Assembly (NCBI GenBank): GCA_036646055.1
Contig: JAVXMY010000006.1
Span: 1-64,000 of the forward strand
Reading direction: 5' to 3'
Length of the DNA stretch: 64,000 bases
Source: JAVWMQ01 sp036646055
GTDB taxonomy: Bacteria > Bacillota > Clostridia > Peptostreptococcales > Anaerovoracaceae
In this document: positions 6,512 to 15,551 of the stretch, in pieces
Layout of the letters: every line of letters begins with the position of its first letter
Position numbering within the stretch: position 1 is the stretch's first letter
Notes under the pieces: generated by a model
Seen by the model: only the letters and a program-made list of their open reading frames with translations
What the model was told of the DNA's origin: nothing
Database searches by the model: none
Translations under genes and position numbers: made by a program

Positions 6512-9268
6512 ATGAAAAGTTTTAGCAACAGAATGATTTGTAGTATTTTAGCGATTATTCTTATATTTGGTTTGGCTGTGCCTAGTTTGGCTATGGGAAA
6601 AGACAAGAAAACTTTGAAAGTTGGGTTTTATCAACTTGATGGTTTTTTTGAATATGATAAAAATGGAAAAGAAATCGGGTATGGAGTCGATTTGTTAGAT
6701 GAAATTGGCAGAGAAACTAATTATAATTTTGAATACGTACCAATAAAAAAATGGTCAGATACAAGTAAGGCATTAATAGATAAAAAGATTGATATGTATC
6801 TGCCTGTAACAGAGCCTGAATTTGAAAATGGACATGTAACTTATAGTGAAGAAAACATTCTTAATACTTACTATGCTATTGCAGGATTAAAGACTAGAAA
6901 AGATCTTAAAAATATAAGAAAAGAGAAACTAGATGATTTGACCTTTGCAGTTGCAAATTATTCTATTTACAATACAGATTTAAAGAAATACATTGATAAA
7001 CTAGGCATACCTATTGCAAATATTACATTTAGAAACAGTCATGAGGAATGTGTAGAGTTAATGAAGAATCGGAAGGTTGATGCTGTTATTTGTGATATAA
7101 TGGACTTTGATTTAAAGACAATGGAAATGCTTGAATCCGTCTATGTTACACCTAATATTTTGGCCTTTAGGAAAAACGATTCTGATGTAAAATTATTTGA
7201 TAAGACAATTGCTAAGATTAAAAAGGAAAAACCTGATTTCTTTGATAACTTGTATACTAAGTATTATCCATTTAGAAACAGTTTACCTATATTAAAATCA
7301 GAGGAAGCGGCATTAAATGAATATGACGGAATTACCTTTTCCTTTATTGATAATCGCGGTTATATAAGCGATTTTATTAATGGAGAAGCTGTTGGAATTA
7401 TGCCAAGGATTAGTAAATTCATTGCCGATAGTTTAGACATTCCTTATCATGCTGAAAGATGTGATAATGAGAAGGACATCCAAAAGAGGGACAATAAGGA
7501 TAATTACATACATTGTGTAGGTGGTTATGTTATGGAAGAAATTCAAGCCAAAAAGGACGGACTTAAATTAAGCGATCCGGTTTTGTATGTTCAGTATAAT
7601 GAAATTTCTCGTAAGGGGAAGAAAATTAATGACAAAGATAAGATTAAAGTAGCACTTCCTAAAAGTATTCCTTTATATAATGACTTTATAGAGGATAATT
7701 ACAATAAGGATCAAATTGAGTGGTATACAGACATGGAAGGGTGTTTAGAAGCAGTTTCTAATGGTAAGGCAGATGTTACAATTGCAAACAATTATATTTC
7801 TAGTTACTTTTTGGATATACATAGATTTAATAATTTAACTCAAAGATTATTAGATAGCGGACATGATTTGTGTTTTGCTGTAAGCGAAGATGAAGATCAG
7901 CTAGTTATTTCTGCTATTAACAAGGCATTAGATAGTATGTCTGACAAAGAAATTGGAGAAATATTAATGATAGAAAGTGCTAGGCAGCCTGCCCAAAATA
8001 GCATTGAAACTTTGGTTTATGGCAACACAGAACTTTTTGTTTTAATATTGGTAGTTATTTTTGCTTTAGTTACAGTTCTGATAGTTGTTTTATATGCAGT
8101 GAATGTTTTAAATAAAAACAACAAGAAACTTCAGTTTGCCACAGAATCTAAATCTCAATTTATTTCTAGAATAAGTCATGATATGAGAACGCCAATGAAT
8201 GGTATTCTTGGGATTTCAACTCTTTCTGATGAACATAATACAGTTGAAGAGTTACATGAGGACATAAAATATATTAAAAGTGCAGGCAGAGTGCTTCTAG
8301 GGTTAATTAATGACACTCTAGATATTTTCAAAATTGAAAATAATAAAATGGAACTTAATATAGAACTTGTTAATGGAGAAGAAGTGATTATTGACATAGC
8401 AAGAACTATGAAGCCTCTAATGGATGAAAAGAATATAACTTTTGAGATTAATAATAGAATCACAAATTGGGTGGATGTTTATGCTGATCAAAAACGAATT
8501 CAACAAGTAGTTTTAAATCTTCTGTCTAATGCTGTTAAATTTACCAATATTGGTGGAGAAATTTCATTGAATCTAGAACGAATTAGAGAATCAGAGGATA
8601 CAATAACAGACAGATTTACAGTTAAAGATAACGGTATTGGAATGAGTGAGGAATTTCAAAAGCATAGTTTTGATCCATTTGTACAGGAAAATCGTATGAA
8701 CACAGACAATGTGGTCGGAACAGGCTTAGGTTTATCTATTGTAAAGAAAATTGTAGAGCTAATGGAGGGTACAATAACAGTAAAAAGTGAAGAAAATGTT
8801 GGAACAGAAATTTCTGTTACTGTTGAACTACCAATTGCCAAGGAAGGAAACGTAAGCCAGAATATTGAAACTGATACTTCTAGGTTAAAAGGCAAAAGGG
8901 TTCTACTTTGTGAAGATCATCCAATGAATATAAAAATAGCAGAAAGGCAACTTCGAAAGCAAGGTATAGAAGTAGATGTTGCAGTTAATGGTAAAATTGG
9001 TGTAGAAAAATTCATTCAATCCAAAGAAGGCTATTATGACGCAATACTAATGGATATTCGAATGCCAATAATGGGTGGTTTAGAAGCGACAAAAGAAATT
9101 AGGAAGTCCTCTCATAGTCAAAGCAGAACAATTCCTATTATTGCAATAAGCGCTAACGCATTAACAAAAGACGTAGAATTATCAAAAGCTGTAGGTATGA
9201 ACGAACATTTAAGCAAGCCAATTGACTTGGAACTAATGTATCAGACATTGCTAAGATTAATAAAATAA
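6512..9268 (+). CDS. hybrid sensor histidine kinase with two periplasmic-binding domains
   Basis: A 918-residue protein. It has an N-terminal signal segment (MKSFSNRMICSILAIILIFG...), two successive SBP_bac_3-like solute-binding domains (about 35-260 and 275-505), one membrane helix (LILVVIFALVTVLIVVLYAV, about 520-545), a HisKA domain with phospho-acceptor SHDMRTPMNG, an HATPase_c domain (VLNLLSNAVKFT, GTGLGLSIVKK) and a C-terminal receiver with LMDIRMPIMGG. It probably senses a small extracellular solute and relays phosphate inside one polypeptide. No Hpt or output regulator is adjacent. I chose ATG 6512 because GGGGGGAA precedes it and the signal peptide starts there; an in-frame ATG at 6476 lacks a ribosome site. 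A -10-like TATAAT lies at 6450-6455. Confidence 0.85.
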   Translation: MKSFSNRMICSILAIILIFGLAVPSLAMGKDKKTLKVGFYQLDGFFEYDKNGKEIGYGVDLLDEIGRETNYNFEYVPIKKWSDTSKALIDKKIDMYLPVTEPEFENGHVTYSEENILNTYYAIAGLKTRKDLKNIRKEKLDDLTFAVANYSIYNTDLKKYIDKLGIPIANITFRNSHEECVELMKNRKVDAVICDIMDFDLKTMEMLESVYVTPNILAFRKNDSDVKLFDKTIAKIKKEKPDFFDNLYTKYYPFRNSLPILKSEEAALNEYDGITFSFIDNRGYISDFINGEAVGIMPRISKFIADSLDIPYHAERCDNEKDIQKRDNKDNYIHCVGGYVMEEIQAKKDGLKLSDPVLYVQYNEISRKGKKINDKDKIKVALPKSIPLYNDFIEDNYNKDQIEWYTDMEGCLEAVSNGKADVTIANNYISSYFLDIHRFNNLTQRLLDSGHDLCFAVSEDEDQLVISAINKALDSMSDKEIGEILMIESARQPAQNSIETLVYGNTELFVLILVVIFALVTVLIVVLYAVNVLNKNNKKLQFATESKSQFISRISHDMRTPMNGILGISTLSDEHNTVEELHEDIKYIKSAGRVLLGLINDTLDIFKIENNKMELNIELVNGEEVIIDIARTMKPLMDEKNITFEINNRITNWVDVYADQKRIQQVVLNLLSNAVKFTNIGGEISLNLERIRESEDTITDRFTVKDNGIGMSEEFQKHSFDPFVQENRMNTDNVVGTGLGLSIVKKIVELMEGTITVKSEENVGTEISVTVELPIAKEGNVSQNIETDTSRLKGKRVLLCEDHPMNIKIAERQLRKQGIEVDVAVNGKIGVEKFIQSKEGYYDAILMDIRMPIMGGLEATKEIRKSSHSQSRTIPIIAISANALTKDVELSKAVGMNEHLSKPIDLELMYQTLLRLIK

Positions 9269-9338
9269 AAGTTTCAATATAAAAAGTAAATAAAAGGATA
9301 GAAGTCTAGAGTTATTATAAATAAACGGAGAGAGAACA

Positions 9339-11303
9339 ATGTTAAAGACTTATTTAAATATTATTACAAAACAAAATTACTATCAAATATTAGAAGCGGA
9401 TCTTATTAGTGGAAAAATGGAAGTATTATTTTACAAAGATTCTATTATTGAAGAAAACTATAATAAAGGCGATGTTGTTAATTACATGGACGATTTATTG
9501 TATTTTGTAGAAAAAAACATTATAGAAGATGATCAAGAATTTGTTTTAAAAGAATTATCTTTGGTTTCTCTTAAAGTCTTGGCAAACAGTAGTGAAATAG
9601 AAAGAAGACTTGAAGTACGAATTGCTGCAGTGGATTTTGTATATAGATGGATGGAAATTGTTCTTTATTGTAATAAGGAATCAGGCAAAGTCTTAATTAC
9701 AATAAAAGATATTCACGACAAAAAAATAAATGATGGCATAATTGATAAATTCATTTACAAAGATAGTGATTATTTTATTTTGTTAGATGCTAAGCAAAAT
9801 AAGTACAAAATGATATCTCATAGCGAAACTGGTACGCCATTGCCTCCAGTTATTTGTCAAGATTATAACAAAGAGATTATTAATTATGCAAATGAATATG
9901 TAGTTAAGGATTATAAGCAGTATACAATTGAACAAATGAAATTGGATACTGTAATAAGGCAATTAGAAAGAAACCACGAACATTCATTTTATGTTGGTGT
10001 TAATGACCCAACTAGAGGATTTACATATAAGTGTGTAAGGTATAGATATTATGATAGAAAAAATCAAATAGTTCTACTTGAAAGAACCGATGTTACAGAA
10101 ATGTATTTGCAAGAAAAAAAGAAGCAAGAAAAGTTGGAGGAAGCACTTAAAAAAGAAGAAGCAGCTAGCAATACTAAATCTGAATTTATGGCCAAAATAA
10201 GCCATGACATGCGTACACCTATGAATGGAATTATAGGTCTTACTAACATTATGTTAGAGGAAAAGAATATAAGTGATTACGTTAAGGAAAACTTAAAACA
10301 AATAGAGTATTCATCTAAGTATTTGCTAGGACTTATTAATGATATTCTAGATATTAATAAATATGAGGTAAACGATTTCAAAATTAAGTTAGAAGAAATA
10401 GATGGAATGAAAATTGTTGAAAATACACTTATGTCAACAATGTTAGCTGCAAAAGATAAGAATATTCAAATGACAGTTGATAACAAGATAAAAAAATGGC
10501 ATAAGGTGTTAATTGACCCTATTAGAATGCATCAATTAGCTAATAATATTTTGACTAATGCAGTTAAGTTTACACCAGAAAACGGGAAGATTCATGTAGA
10601 ACTTGAAATAATTAGTGAGGAAAACAATACATCTCTAACTAAAATGGTGGTAAAGGATAGCGGAATAGGAATTAGTGAAGAATTTTTATCAAAGATTTTT
10701 GATCCATTTACCCAGGAGCATACAGGATCAACTACAAACTATGGCGGAACAGGCCTTGGCCTTGCTATTTCAAAAAATATTGTAAAACTTATGGGAGGAA
10801 CTATTAAAGCTGAAAGTAAGTTAAATGAAGGCACAATAATTACTGCTATAATCCCATTTAAATGGGCAGAAAACCCTGAGTGTGATACAGTCAAGAAGTC
10901 ACCAAAAGATATTCATTTTACAGGCAAAAGATTTTTGGTTTGTGAGGACCATCCTATTAATCAAAAAATTGCAGTTAAACTTCTGGAAAAAAGAGGCGTA
11001 TTGGTAGAGTTAGCAGAAGATGGTGCTATTGGTTATAGAATGTTTGTTGATTCTTTACCTAATTACTATGATTGTATATTAATGGATATACACATGCCAA
11101 AAATGGACGGCCTTGAAACTGCAATTAAAATTAGAGAACTAGGTAGACCGGATGCTAAAACTGTACCTATTATTGCAATGACTGCAAATGCTTTTGATGA
11201 AGATAGAGAAAAATCATTAATGGCAGGGATGAATGAGCATTTAGCAAAACCTATTGATCCAGAGTTGATGTATCAGATAATTGATAAATTAATTTATAAT
11301 TAG
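9339..11303 (+). CDS. cytoplasmic hybrid histidine kinase
   Basis: A 654-residue protein without signal peptide or membrane helices. The N-terminal 260 residues are PAS-like in texture but not confidently assignable. A short coiled coil (QEKKKQEKLEEALKKEEAA) then leads to HisKA (SHDMRTPMNGIIGL), HATPase_c (NNILTNAVKFTP, GGTGLGLAISKN) and a receiver domain (CILMDIHMPKMDGLE). The kinase and receiver halves closely resemble the upstream kinase, which suggests tandem duplication with sensor replacement. It starts 70 bp after that gene with GGAGAGAG before ATG, so the pair may be one transcription unit. No output domain is present. Confidence 0.82.
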   Translation: MLKTYLNIITKQNYYQILEADLISGKMEVLFYKDSIIEENYNKGDVVNYMDDLLYFVEKNIIEDDQEFVLKELSLVSLKVLANSSEIERRLEVRIAAVDFVYRWMEIVLYCNKESGKVLITIKDIHDKKINDGIIDKFIYKDSDYFILLDAKQNKYKMISHSETGTPLPPVICQDYNKEIINYANEYVVKDYKQYTIEQMKLDTVIRQLERNHEHSFYVGVNDPTRGFTYKCVRYRYYDRKNQIVLLERTDVTEMYLQEKKKQEKLEEALKKEEAASNTKSEFMAKISHDMRTPMNGIIGLTNIMLEEKNISDYVKENLKQIEYSSKYLLGLINDILDINKYEVNDFKIKLEEIDGMKIVENTLMSTMLAAKDKNIQMTVDNKIKKWHKVLIDPIRMHQLANNILTNAVKFTPENGKIHVELEIISEENNTSLTKMVVKDSGIGISEEFLSKIFDPFTQEHTGSTTNYGGTGLGLAISKNIVKLMGGTIKAESKLNEGTIITAIIPFKWAENPECDTVKKSPKDIHFTGKRFLVCEDHPINQKIAVKLLEKRGVLVELAEDGAIGYRMFVDSLPNYYDCILMDIHMPKMDGLETAIKIRELGRPDAKTVPIIAMTANAFDEDREKSLMAGMNEHLAKPIDPELMYQIIDKLIYN

Positions 11304-11310
11304 TATAAAA

Positions 11311-11347
11311 ATAGAGAGTTAGAAATTAATCTAACTCTCTATTTTTT
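11311..11347. terminator. bidirectional terminator between convergent genes
   Basis: A 12-bp perfect stem, ATAGAGAGTTAG (11311-11322) and CTAACTCTCTAT (11331-11342), has an 8-nt loop, T-rich flank on the right and A-rich flank on the left. It can end both the kinase transcript and the minus-strand ettA transcript, whose stop codon abuts it. Confidence 0.85.
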
Positions 11348-13028
11348 ATTGTGCTCTTGTTAATTTGCGGTGAATCATACGTGGTCTAGCTAATTCTTTA
11401 CCTAGTCTAGCGATTCTATCCTTCTGATAAGACTCAAAGTTTCCTTCAAACCAGTACCAGTTACTAGGGTTTTCCTCTGTTCCTTCCCAAGCTAGAATAT
11501 GTGTTGCAATTCTATCTAGGAAGAATCTATCATGGCTGATAACTACTGAACATCCTGGGAAGTTTAGTAGGGCATCTTCAAGACTTGCTAATGTTGCAAC
11601 GTCAAGGTCATTAGTAGGTTCGTCTAGTAAAATTAAGTTGCCACCTTCTTTAAGTGTTAAGGCAAGGTTTAGACGGTTTCTTTCTCCACCGGATAGTACA
11701 CCTGCTTTTTTTTGTTGATCTCCACCTTTGAAACCAAAGCTAGATAAGTAAGCTCTACTTTGTATTTCGGTACTTCCTATTTTTAAGAAATCATTTCCTC
11801 CAGACACTACTTCCCAAATTGATTTATCTGGATCTATTCCTGATCTGTTCTGGTCAACATATGAGATTTGAACAGTGTCACCAATTTCTAGGTTACCACT
11901 AGTTAATTCTTCTAGGCCTACAATTGATTTAAACAAGGTTGTCTTACCAACGCCGTTAGGTCCGATTACTCCAACGATTCCACCTTGAGGTAATCTAAAT
12001 GAAAGATTTTCAATTAAAATTCGGTCATCAAAGGATTTAGATATGTTTTCTGCAACAATTACCTTAGTACCAAGCCTTTGTCCAACTGGAATTTTAATAT
12101 CGCTAAAATCTGAAGTTTGGTTTTTAGCTGCTTCTGCTTCCATTTCAGCAAACTTATTAAGTCTTGCCTTACTTTTGGCCTGCTTGGCTTTTGGTGAACT
12201 TCTAACCCACTCAAGTTCTGCTTCAATTCTCTTAACAAGTTTAGCCTGCTGCTGACCCTGTGCTGCTAGACGTTCTGCTTTAGTTTGTAAGTAAGTTGAA
12301 TAGTTTCCTTCATAAGGATAAAGTTGCCCACGATCTACTTCGCAAATCCATTCTGCAACATTATCTAGAAAATATCTGTCATGAGTTACTGCTAATACTG
12401 CTCCAGGGTATGTGCTAAGGAACTGCTCTAACCATAGTACTGACTCTGCATCAAGGTGGTTAGTAGGTTCATCTAATAACAATAAATCAGGAGCTTCTAA
12501 TAAAAGTTTACATAAAGCTACTCTACGTCTTTCACCACCAGAAAGAATGTTTACTGGTGTATCTGGATCTGGACACTGAAGCGCATCCATTGCCTGAATT
12601 AGTTTGCTATCAATATCCCAACCGTCAGCTGCATCGATTTCAGCCTGAAGGTCACCCATTTCAGCCATTAATCCATCAAAATCTGCATCTGGTTCTGCCA
12701 TTTCAAGACCGATTTGGTTGAAACGCTCAACCTTAGCCATAAGCTCTCCAAAGGCTCCTCTAATATTTTCGATTACTGTTTTATCTTCTTCCAAAGGTGG
12801 CTCCTGCTGTAAAATACCAACAGTGTAACCAGGAGTTAGTTTAGCATCTCCAGCTGTTACTTCTTCCATACCTGCCATTACCTTAAGCATTGTTGATTTA
12901 CCCATTCCGTTAGGTCCAACTACACCAATTTTAGCGCCATAGTAAAATGAAAGTGATACGTCATTTAGTATTACTTTGTCACCATGAGCTTTTCTTGCTT
13001 TATACATATGATATATAAATTCTGCCAT
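11346..13028 (-). CDS. ettA: EttA, energy-dependent translational throttle ABC-F protein
   Basis: An ABC-F ATPase of 560 residues, the usual length for EttA. NBD1: GPNGMGKST, LSGGERRRVALCKLL, LLLLDEPTNHLD. NBD2: GPNGVGKTT, LSGGERNRLNLALTL, DEPTNDLD. The arm region (about 95-135) and the linker ELEWVRSSPKAKQAKSKARL match EttA. In E. coli EttA binds the ribosomal E site and gates entry into elongation according to ATP/ADP ratio. The window therefore holds two ABC-F proteins of different roles: this core one and the resistance protein at 145. Ribosome site AGGAGAAAA precedes the ATG. Confidence 0.92.
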   Translation of the reverse strand: MAEFIYHMYKARKAHGDKVILNDVSLSFYYGAKIGVVGPNGMGKSTMLKVMAGMEEVTAGDAKLTPGYTVGILQQEPPLEEDKTVIENIRGAFGELMAKVERFNQIGLEMAEPDADFDGLMAEMGDLQAEIDAADGWDIDSKLIQAMDALQCPDPDTPVNILSGGERRRVALCKLLLEAPDLLLLDEPTNHLDAESVLWLEQFLSTYPGAVLAVTHDRYFLDNVAEWICEVDRGQLYPYEGNYSTYLQTKAERLAAQGQQQAKLVKRIEAELEWVRSSPKAKQAKSKARLNKFAEMEAEAAKNQTSDFSDIKIPVGQRLGTKVIVAENISKSFDDRILIENLSFRLPQGGIVGVIGPNGVGKTTLFKSIVGLEELTSGNLEIGDTVQISYVDQNRSGIDPDKSIWEVVSGGNDFLKIGSTEIQSRAYLSSFGFKGGDQQKKAGVLSGGERNRLNLALTLKEGGNLILLDEPTNDLDVATLASLEDALLNFPGCSVVISHDRFFLDRIATHILAWEGTEENPSNWYWFEGNFESYQKDRIARLGKELARPRMIHRKLTRAQ

Positions 13029-13126
13029 TATTTTTTTCTCCTATTTCATTTTTATTTTTACTCTGCATAGTATACCATATATTTGATTAATTTCCAAAGC
13101 AATAAGTAGTAAATTTCTGGTCAACG

Positions 13127-13154
13127 TGCTATAATTAAAACAATATATTTATGC
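13127..13154 (+). promoter_or_regulatory. extended -10 promoter with a conserved downstream block
   Basis: TGC-TATAAT is an extended -10 element, followed by AAAAC-A-ATATATTTATGC. Almost the same 27-28 bp block recurs at 15444-15470 before coaBC. No good -35 is seen, consistent with extended -10 promoters. Confidence 0.6.
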
Positions 13155-13185
13155 AACAAAATGCATAAAAGAAAGGGAGGGTTAT

Positions 13186-14367
13186 ATGGAAAAGACAAAG
13201 CGTACTACATCCATTGAACTACTAAGGTTTGTTGCTGCTATTGGGGTTATGATAGCACATTTTGGAGGAATTTATTTAAGCAAAGGTAACTACGATCCTG
13301 TTACTTATTTGTTTAAAACCTTAGCTGATATACCTTTGGAAGCAAAAAGATCTTACGCACCATTTGGATTTGTATTTGTAGAATTTTTCTTTATGATTGG
13401 TGGATTCTTCATGCTTAAGTATTTAGATGGTCGCAAAGATCCACTGAATCCTGGAGGATATATACTTAAAAAAGTAAAGTCATTTTACCCAATATTCATT
13501 GTGGCATTTTCTGCACAAATGATTTTTTACGTTTTATTAAATAATTTTAAAGGCGTATCTGGGTTCTTTGAGGCGTTATTCCACTTTAAATGGGAAGCAT
13601 TGCTATTGCACTGCACAGGATTTTTAAAGGATCCAGCCTTTAACTTGGATTATTTGTTAGGCCAGGATTGGTACTTGTCAGCCTTAGTTTTAGGGCTCAT
13701 AATTATTTATCCTATTGCACTATACTACCGCAACTTCTTTGAGAAGATATTTGTACCTTGGAGTACAATTATTCTATATGCACTATTAATTCAGAAGTAT
13801 GGAACCCTTGATGTTGGTAGCGAATACTTAGGTGTTGTATCAACAGCTATGGTTCGTGGTGTTGCAGGACTTACTGCAGGGTGTTTAGCTTACATAATTT
13901 ATAGAAGTATTAAGGAAAAGGAATTTAGCAAAGTACAGTTAAAGATTTTGGCAGTTATTGAAATCTTAATGTGGCTATCAGTTCCAATATTATTTACTAA
14001 TAATATTATTGCTACTGAATCAGATGTACTATTTTATGTGCCAGTATTAATCGGAATAATAATACTAGCATTTCTAGACAAAACTCCATTGAGCGGGTTT
14101 TTAAATAGCCATTTTACAGGATTCTTTGGGTATCTTGGAGGACTATCACTTTACATGTATTTATTCCACTGGACAGTTATGACTGCTATGAATTACTTTG
14201 TACCACAGCTTAGTCCTTTACTGGCTACTACAGCATACTTTGCAATTACAATTGGTCTTTCTGCAGTTATGTTTGAGGTTAACAAGAGGAGAAAAACCGC
14301 GCTGCCTATTGTTATTCTTGTTGTAATATTCCTTGGCACATCCTTGGTTACTGCTGTTATGGCATAA
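13186..14367 (+). CDS. acyltransferase family 3 membrane protein
   Basis: A 393-residue polytopic membrane protein with about ten hydrophobic segments. The N-terminal SIELLRFVAAIGVMIAHFGG contains the conserved R...H of the acyltransferase-3 (OafA/YrhL-like) family, which moves acyl groups, often acetyl, onto surface glycans or lipids. The acceptor cannot be told from sequence. A lipoprotein gene follows 34 bp later on the same strand. The start follows AAAGGGAGG. Family membership is solid; the substrate is unknown. Confidence 0.8.
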   Translation: MEKTKRTTSIELLRFVAAIGVMIAHFGGIYLSKGNYDPVTYLFKTLADIPLEAKRSYAPFGFVFVEFFFMIGGFFMLKYLDGRKDPLNPGGYILKKVKSFYPIFIVAFSAQMIFYVLLNNFKGVSGFFEALFHFKWEALLLHCTGFLKDPAFNLDYLLGQDWYLSALVLGLIIIYPIALYYRNFFEKIFVPWSTIILYALLIQKYGTLDVGSEYLGVVSTAMVRGVAGLTAGCLAYIIYRSIKEKEFSKVQLKILAVIEILMWLSVPILFTNNIIATESDVLFYVPVLIGIIILAFLDKTPLSGFLNSHFTGFFGYLGGLSLYMYLFHWTVMTAMNYFVPQLSPLLATTAYFAITIGLSAVMFEVNKRRKTALPIVILVVIFLGTSLVTAVMA

Positions 14368-14401
14368 CATATTATTTTGAAATTTAGAGGAGGGTTATAG
14401 T

Positions 14402-15442
14402 ATGAAAAGAACTATTATAGTTTTAATAACTATTCTTGTTTTGTCTATGGTTCTAGTTGGATGTTCTGGTTCTGATGACGAAAAAAAATTAGAAGGGTTA
14501 GAAAATATTGTTGGCTTAGAGAAATATGAGAAGACTACAGATTATAGCGATGCTGATAATTGGGTTAATTTACCTACGAAAGATAAATACGATGTTGATG
14601 TAATTTTCTTTTATCCTACAATGTATTCCAAAGAAAAATCTGGTGAAGATATTGCAGATATAGATGATAAAGAAATGCGTGCTGGGGCTAAAATGTGTTA
14701 CGATAATCAGGCTAGTGTATTTAGTAAAACAGCAAATATTTATGCACCAATTTATAGACAAACAGATGCTGGTACAGTAAATGGACTGTCCCTGGAGAAC
14801 CAAGATAAACTACTTGGATTAGTAGCTCAGGCAGATCCATATTCAGCTTTAGATTATTACTTTGAGCATTATAACAAAGGGAAGCCTTTTTATATAGCAG
14901 GTCATTCACAGGGATCATCAATTACACTTTGTGTTTTGAAAGATTACATGAAAAACCATCCAGAGTATTACGAGAGAATGATTGCTGCTTATCCAATTGG
15001 GTATTCAGTAACAAAAGATTATATGAAAGCTAACAAACATCTTAAGTTTGCAAAGGGCGCTACTGATACTGGTGTAATTGTTTCATATAATACTGAAGGA
15101 CCAGAAAACATTGGTAAACAGAATTTGGTTATTAATGATAATACCCTTGCAATTAATCCTCTGAATTGGAAGACAGACGATACAATGGCTTCTATTAAAG
15201 AAAATAAGGGTTCATTGCAGCTAGATGGTACTATTGGCAAACCTTTGGCCGATGCCAAAATAGATTTAGAAAGAGGTTCTGTTATTTGTACTACTGCAGA
15301 TGTGGAAACCTATGCAACTAAAATGGTTGATCTTTTTGGACCAGCAAGCTTCCATGGACAGGATTACAGTTTCTACTATGTTAATTTGATGGAAAACATA
15401 GAGGAGAGAGCCAAAACATTTAGTAGAATTGTTAATACTTAA
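14402..15442 (+). CDS. DUF3089-type alpha/beta-hydrolase lipoprotein
   Basis: A 346-residue lipoprotein. The signal peptide ends in the lipobox LVGC (about residues 18-21), so the mature protein is lipid-anchored outside the membrane. It has the FYPTMY segment of the DUF3089 family and a nucleophile elbow GHSQGS (about residue 167), making it a probable serine esterase or acyl hydrolase. It sits directly after an acyltransferase-3 gene, so the two could add and remove acyl groups on the same surface polymer; that pairing is inference. Ribosome site GGAGGG. Confidence 0.75.
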   Translation: MKRTIIVLITILVLSMVLVGCSGSDDEKKLEGLENIVGLEKYEKTTDYSDADNWVNLPTKDKYDVDVIFFYPTMYSKEKSGEDIADIDDKEMRAGAKMCYDNQASVFSKTANIYAPIYRQTDAGTVNGLSLENQDKLLGLVAQADPYSALDYYFEHYNKGKPFYIAGHSQGSSITLCVLKDYMKNHPEYYERMIAAYPIGYSVTKDYMKANKHLKFAKGATDTGVIVSYNTEGPENIGKQNLVINDNTLAINPLNWKTDDTMASIKENKGSLQLDGTIGKPLADAKIDLERGSVICTTADVETYATKMVDLFGPASFHGQDYSFYYVNLMENIEERAKTFSRIVNT

Positions 15443-15443
15443 A

Positions 15444-15470
15444 TGCTATAATAAAACGATATATTTATGC
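15444..15470 (+). promoter_or_regulatory. extended -10 promoter, second copy of the shared block
   Basis: TGC-TATAAT followed by AAAACGATATATTTATGC. It differs from the block at 13127-13154 by one indel and one substitution. It lies about 80 bp before the coaBC start. Confidence 0.6.
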
Positions 15471-15551
15471 TAATATAAAACACTGATGATGTGGATGAAA
15501 CTTTTTAGGGGAAATAGATACACATTTTTTGTAAGAAAGAAGGAGAAGTTT

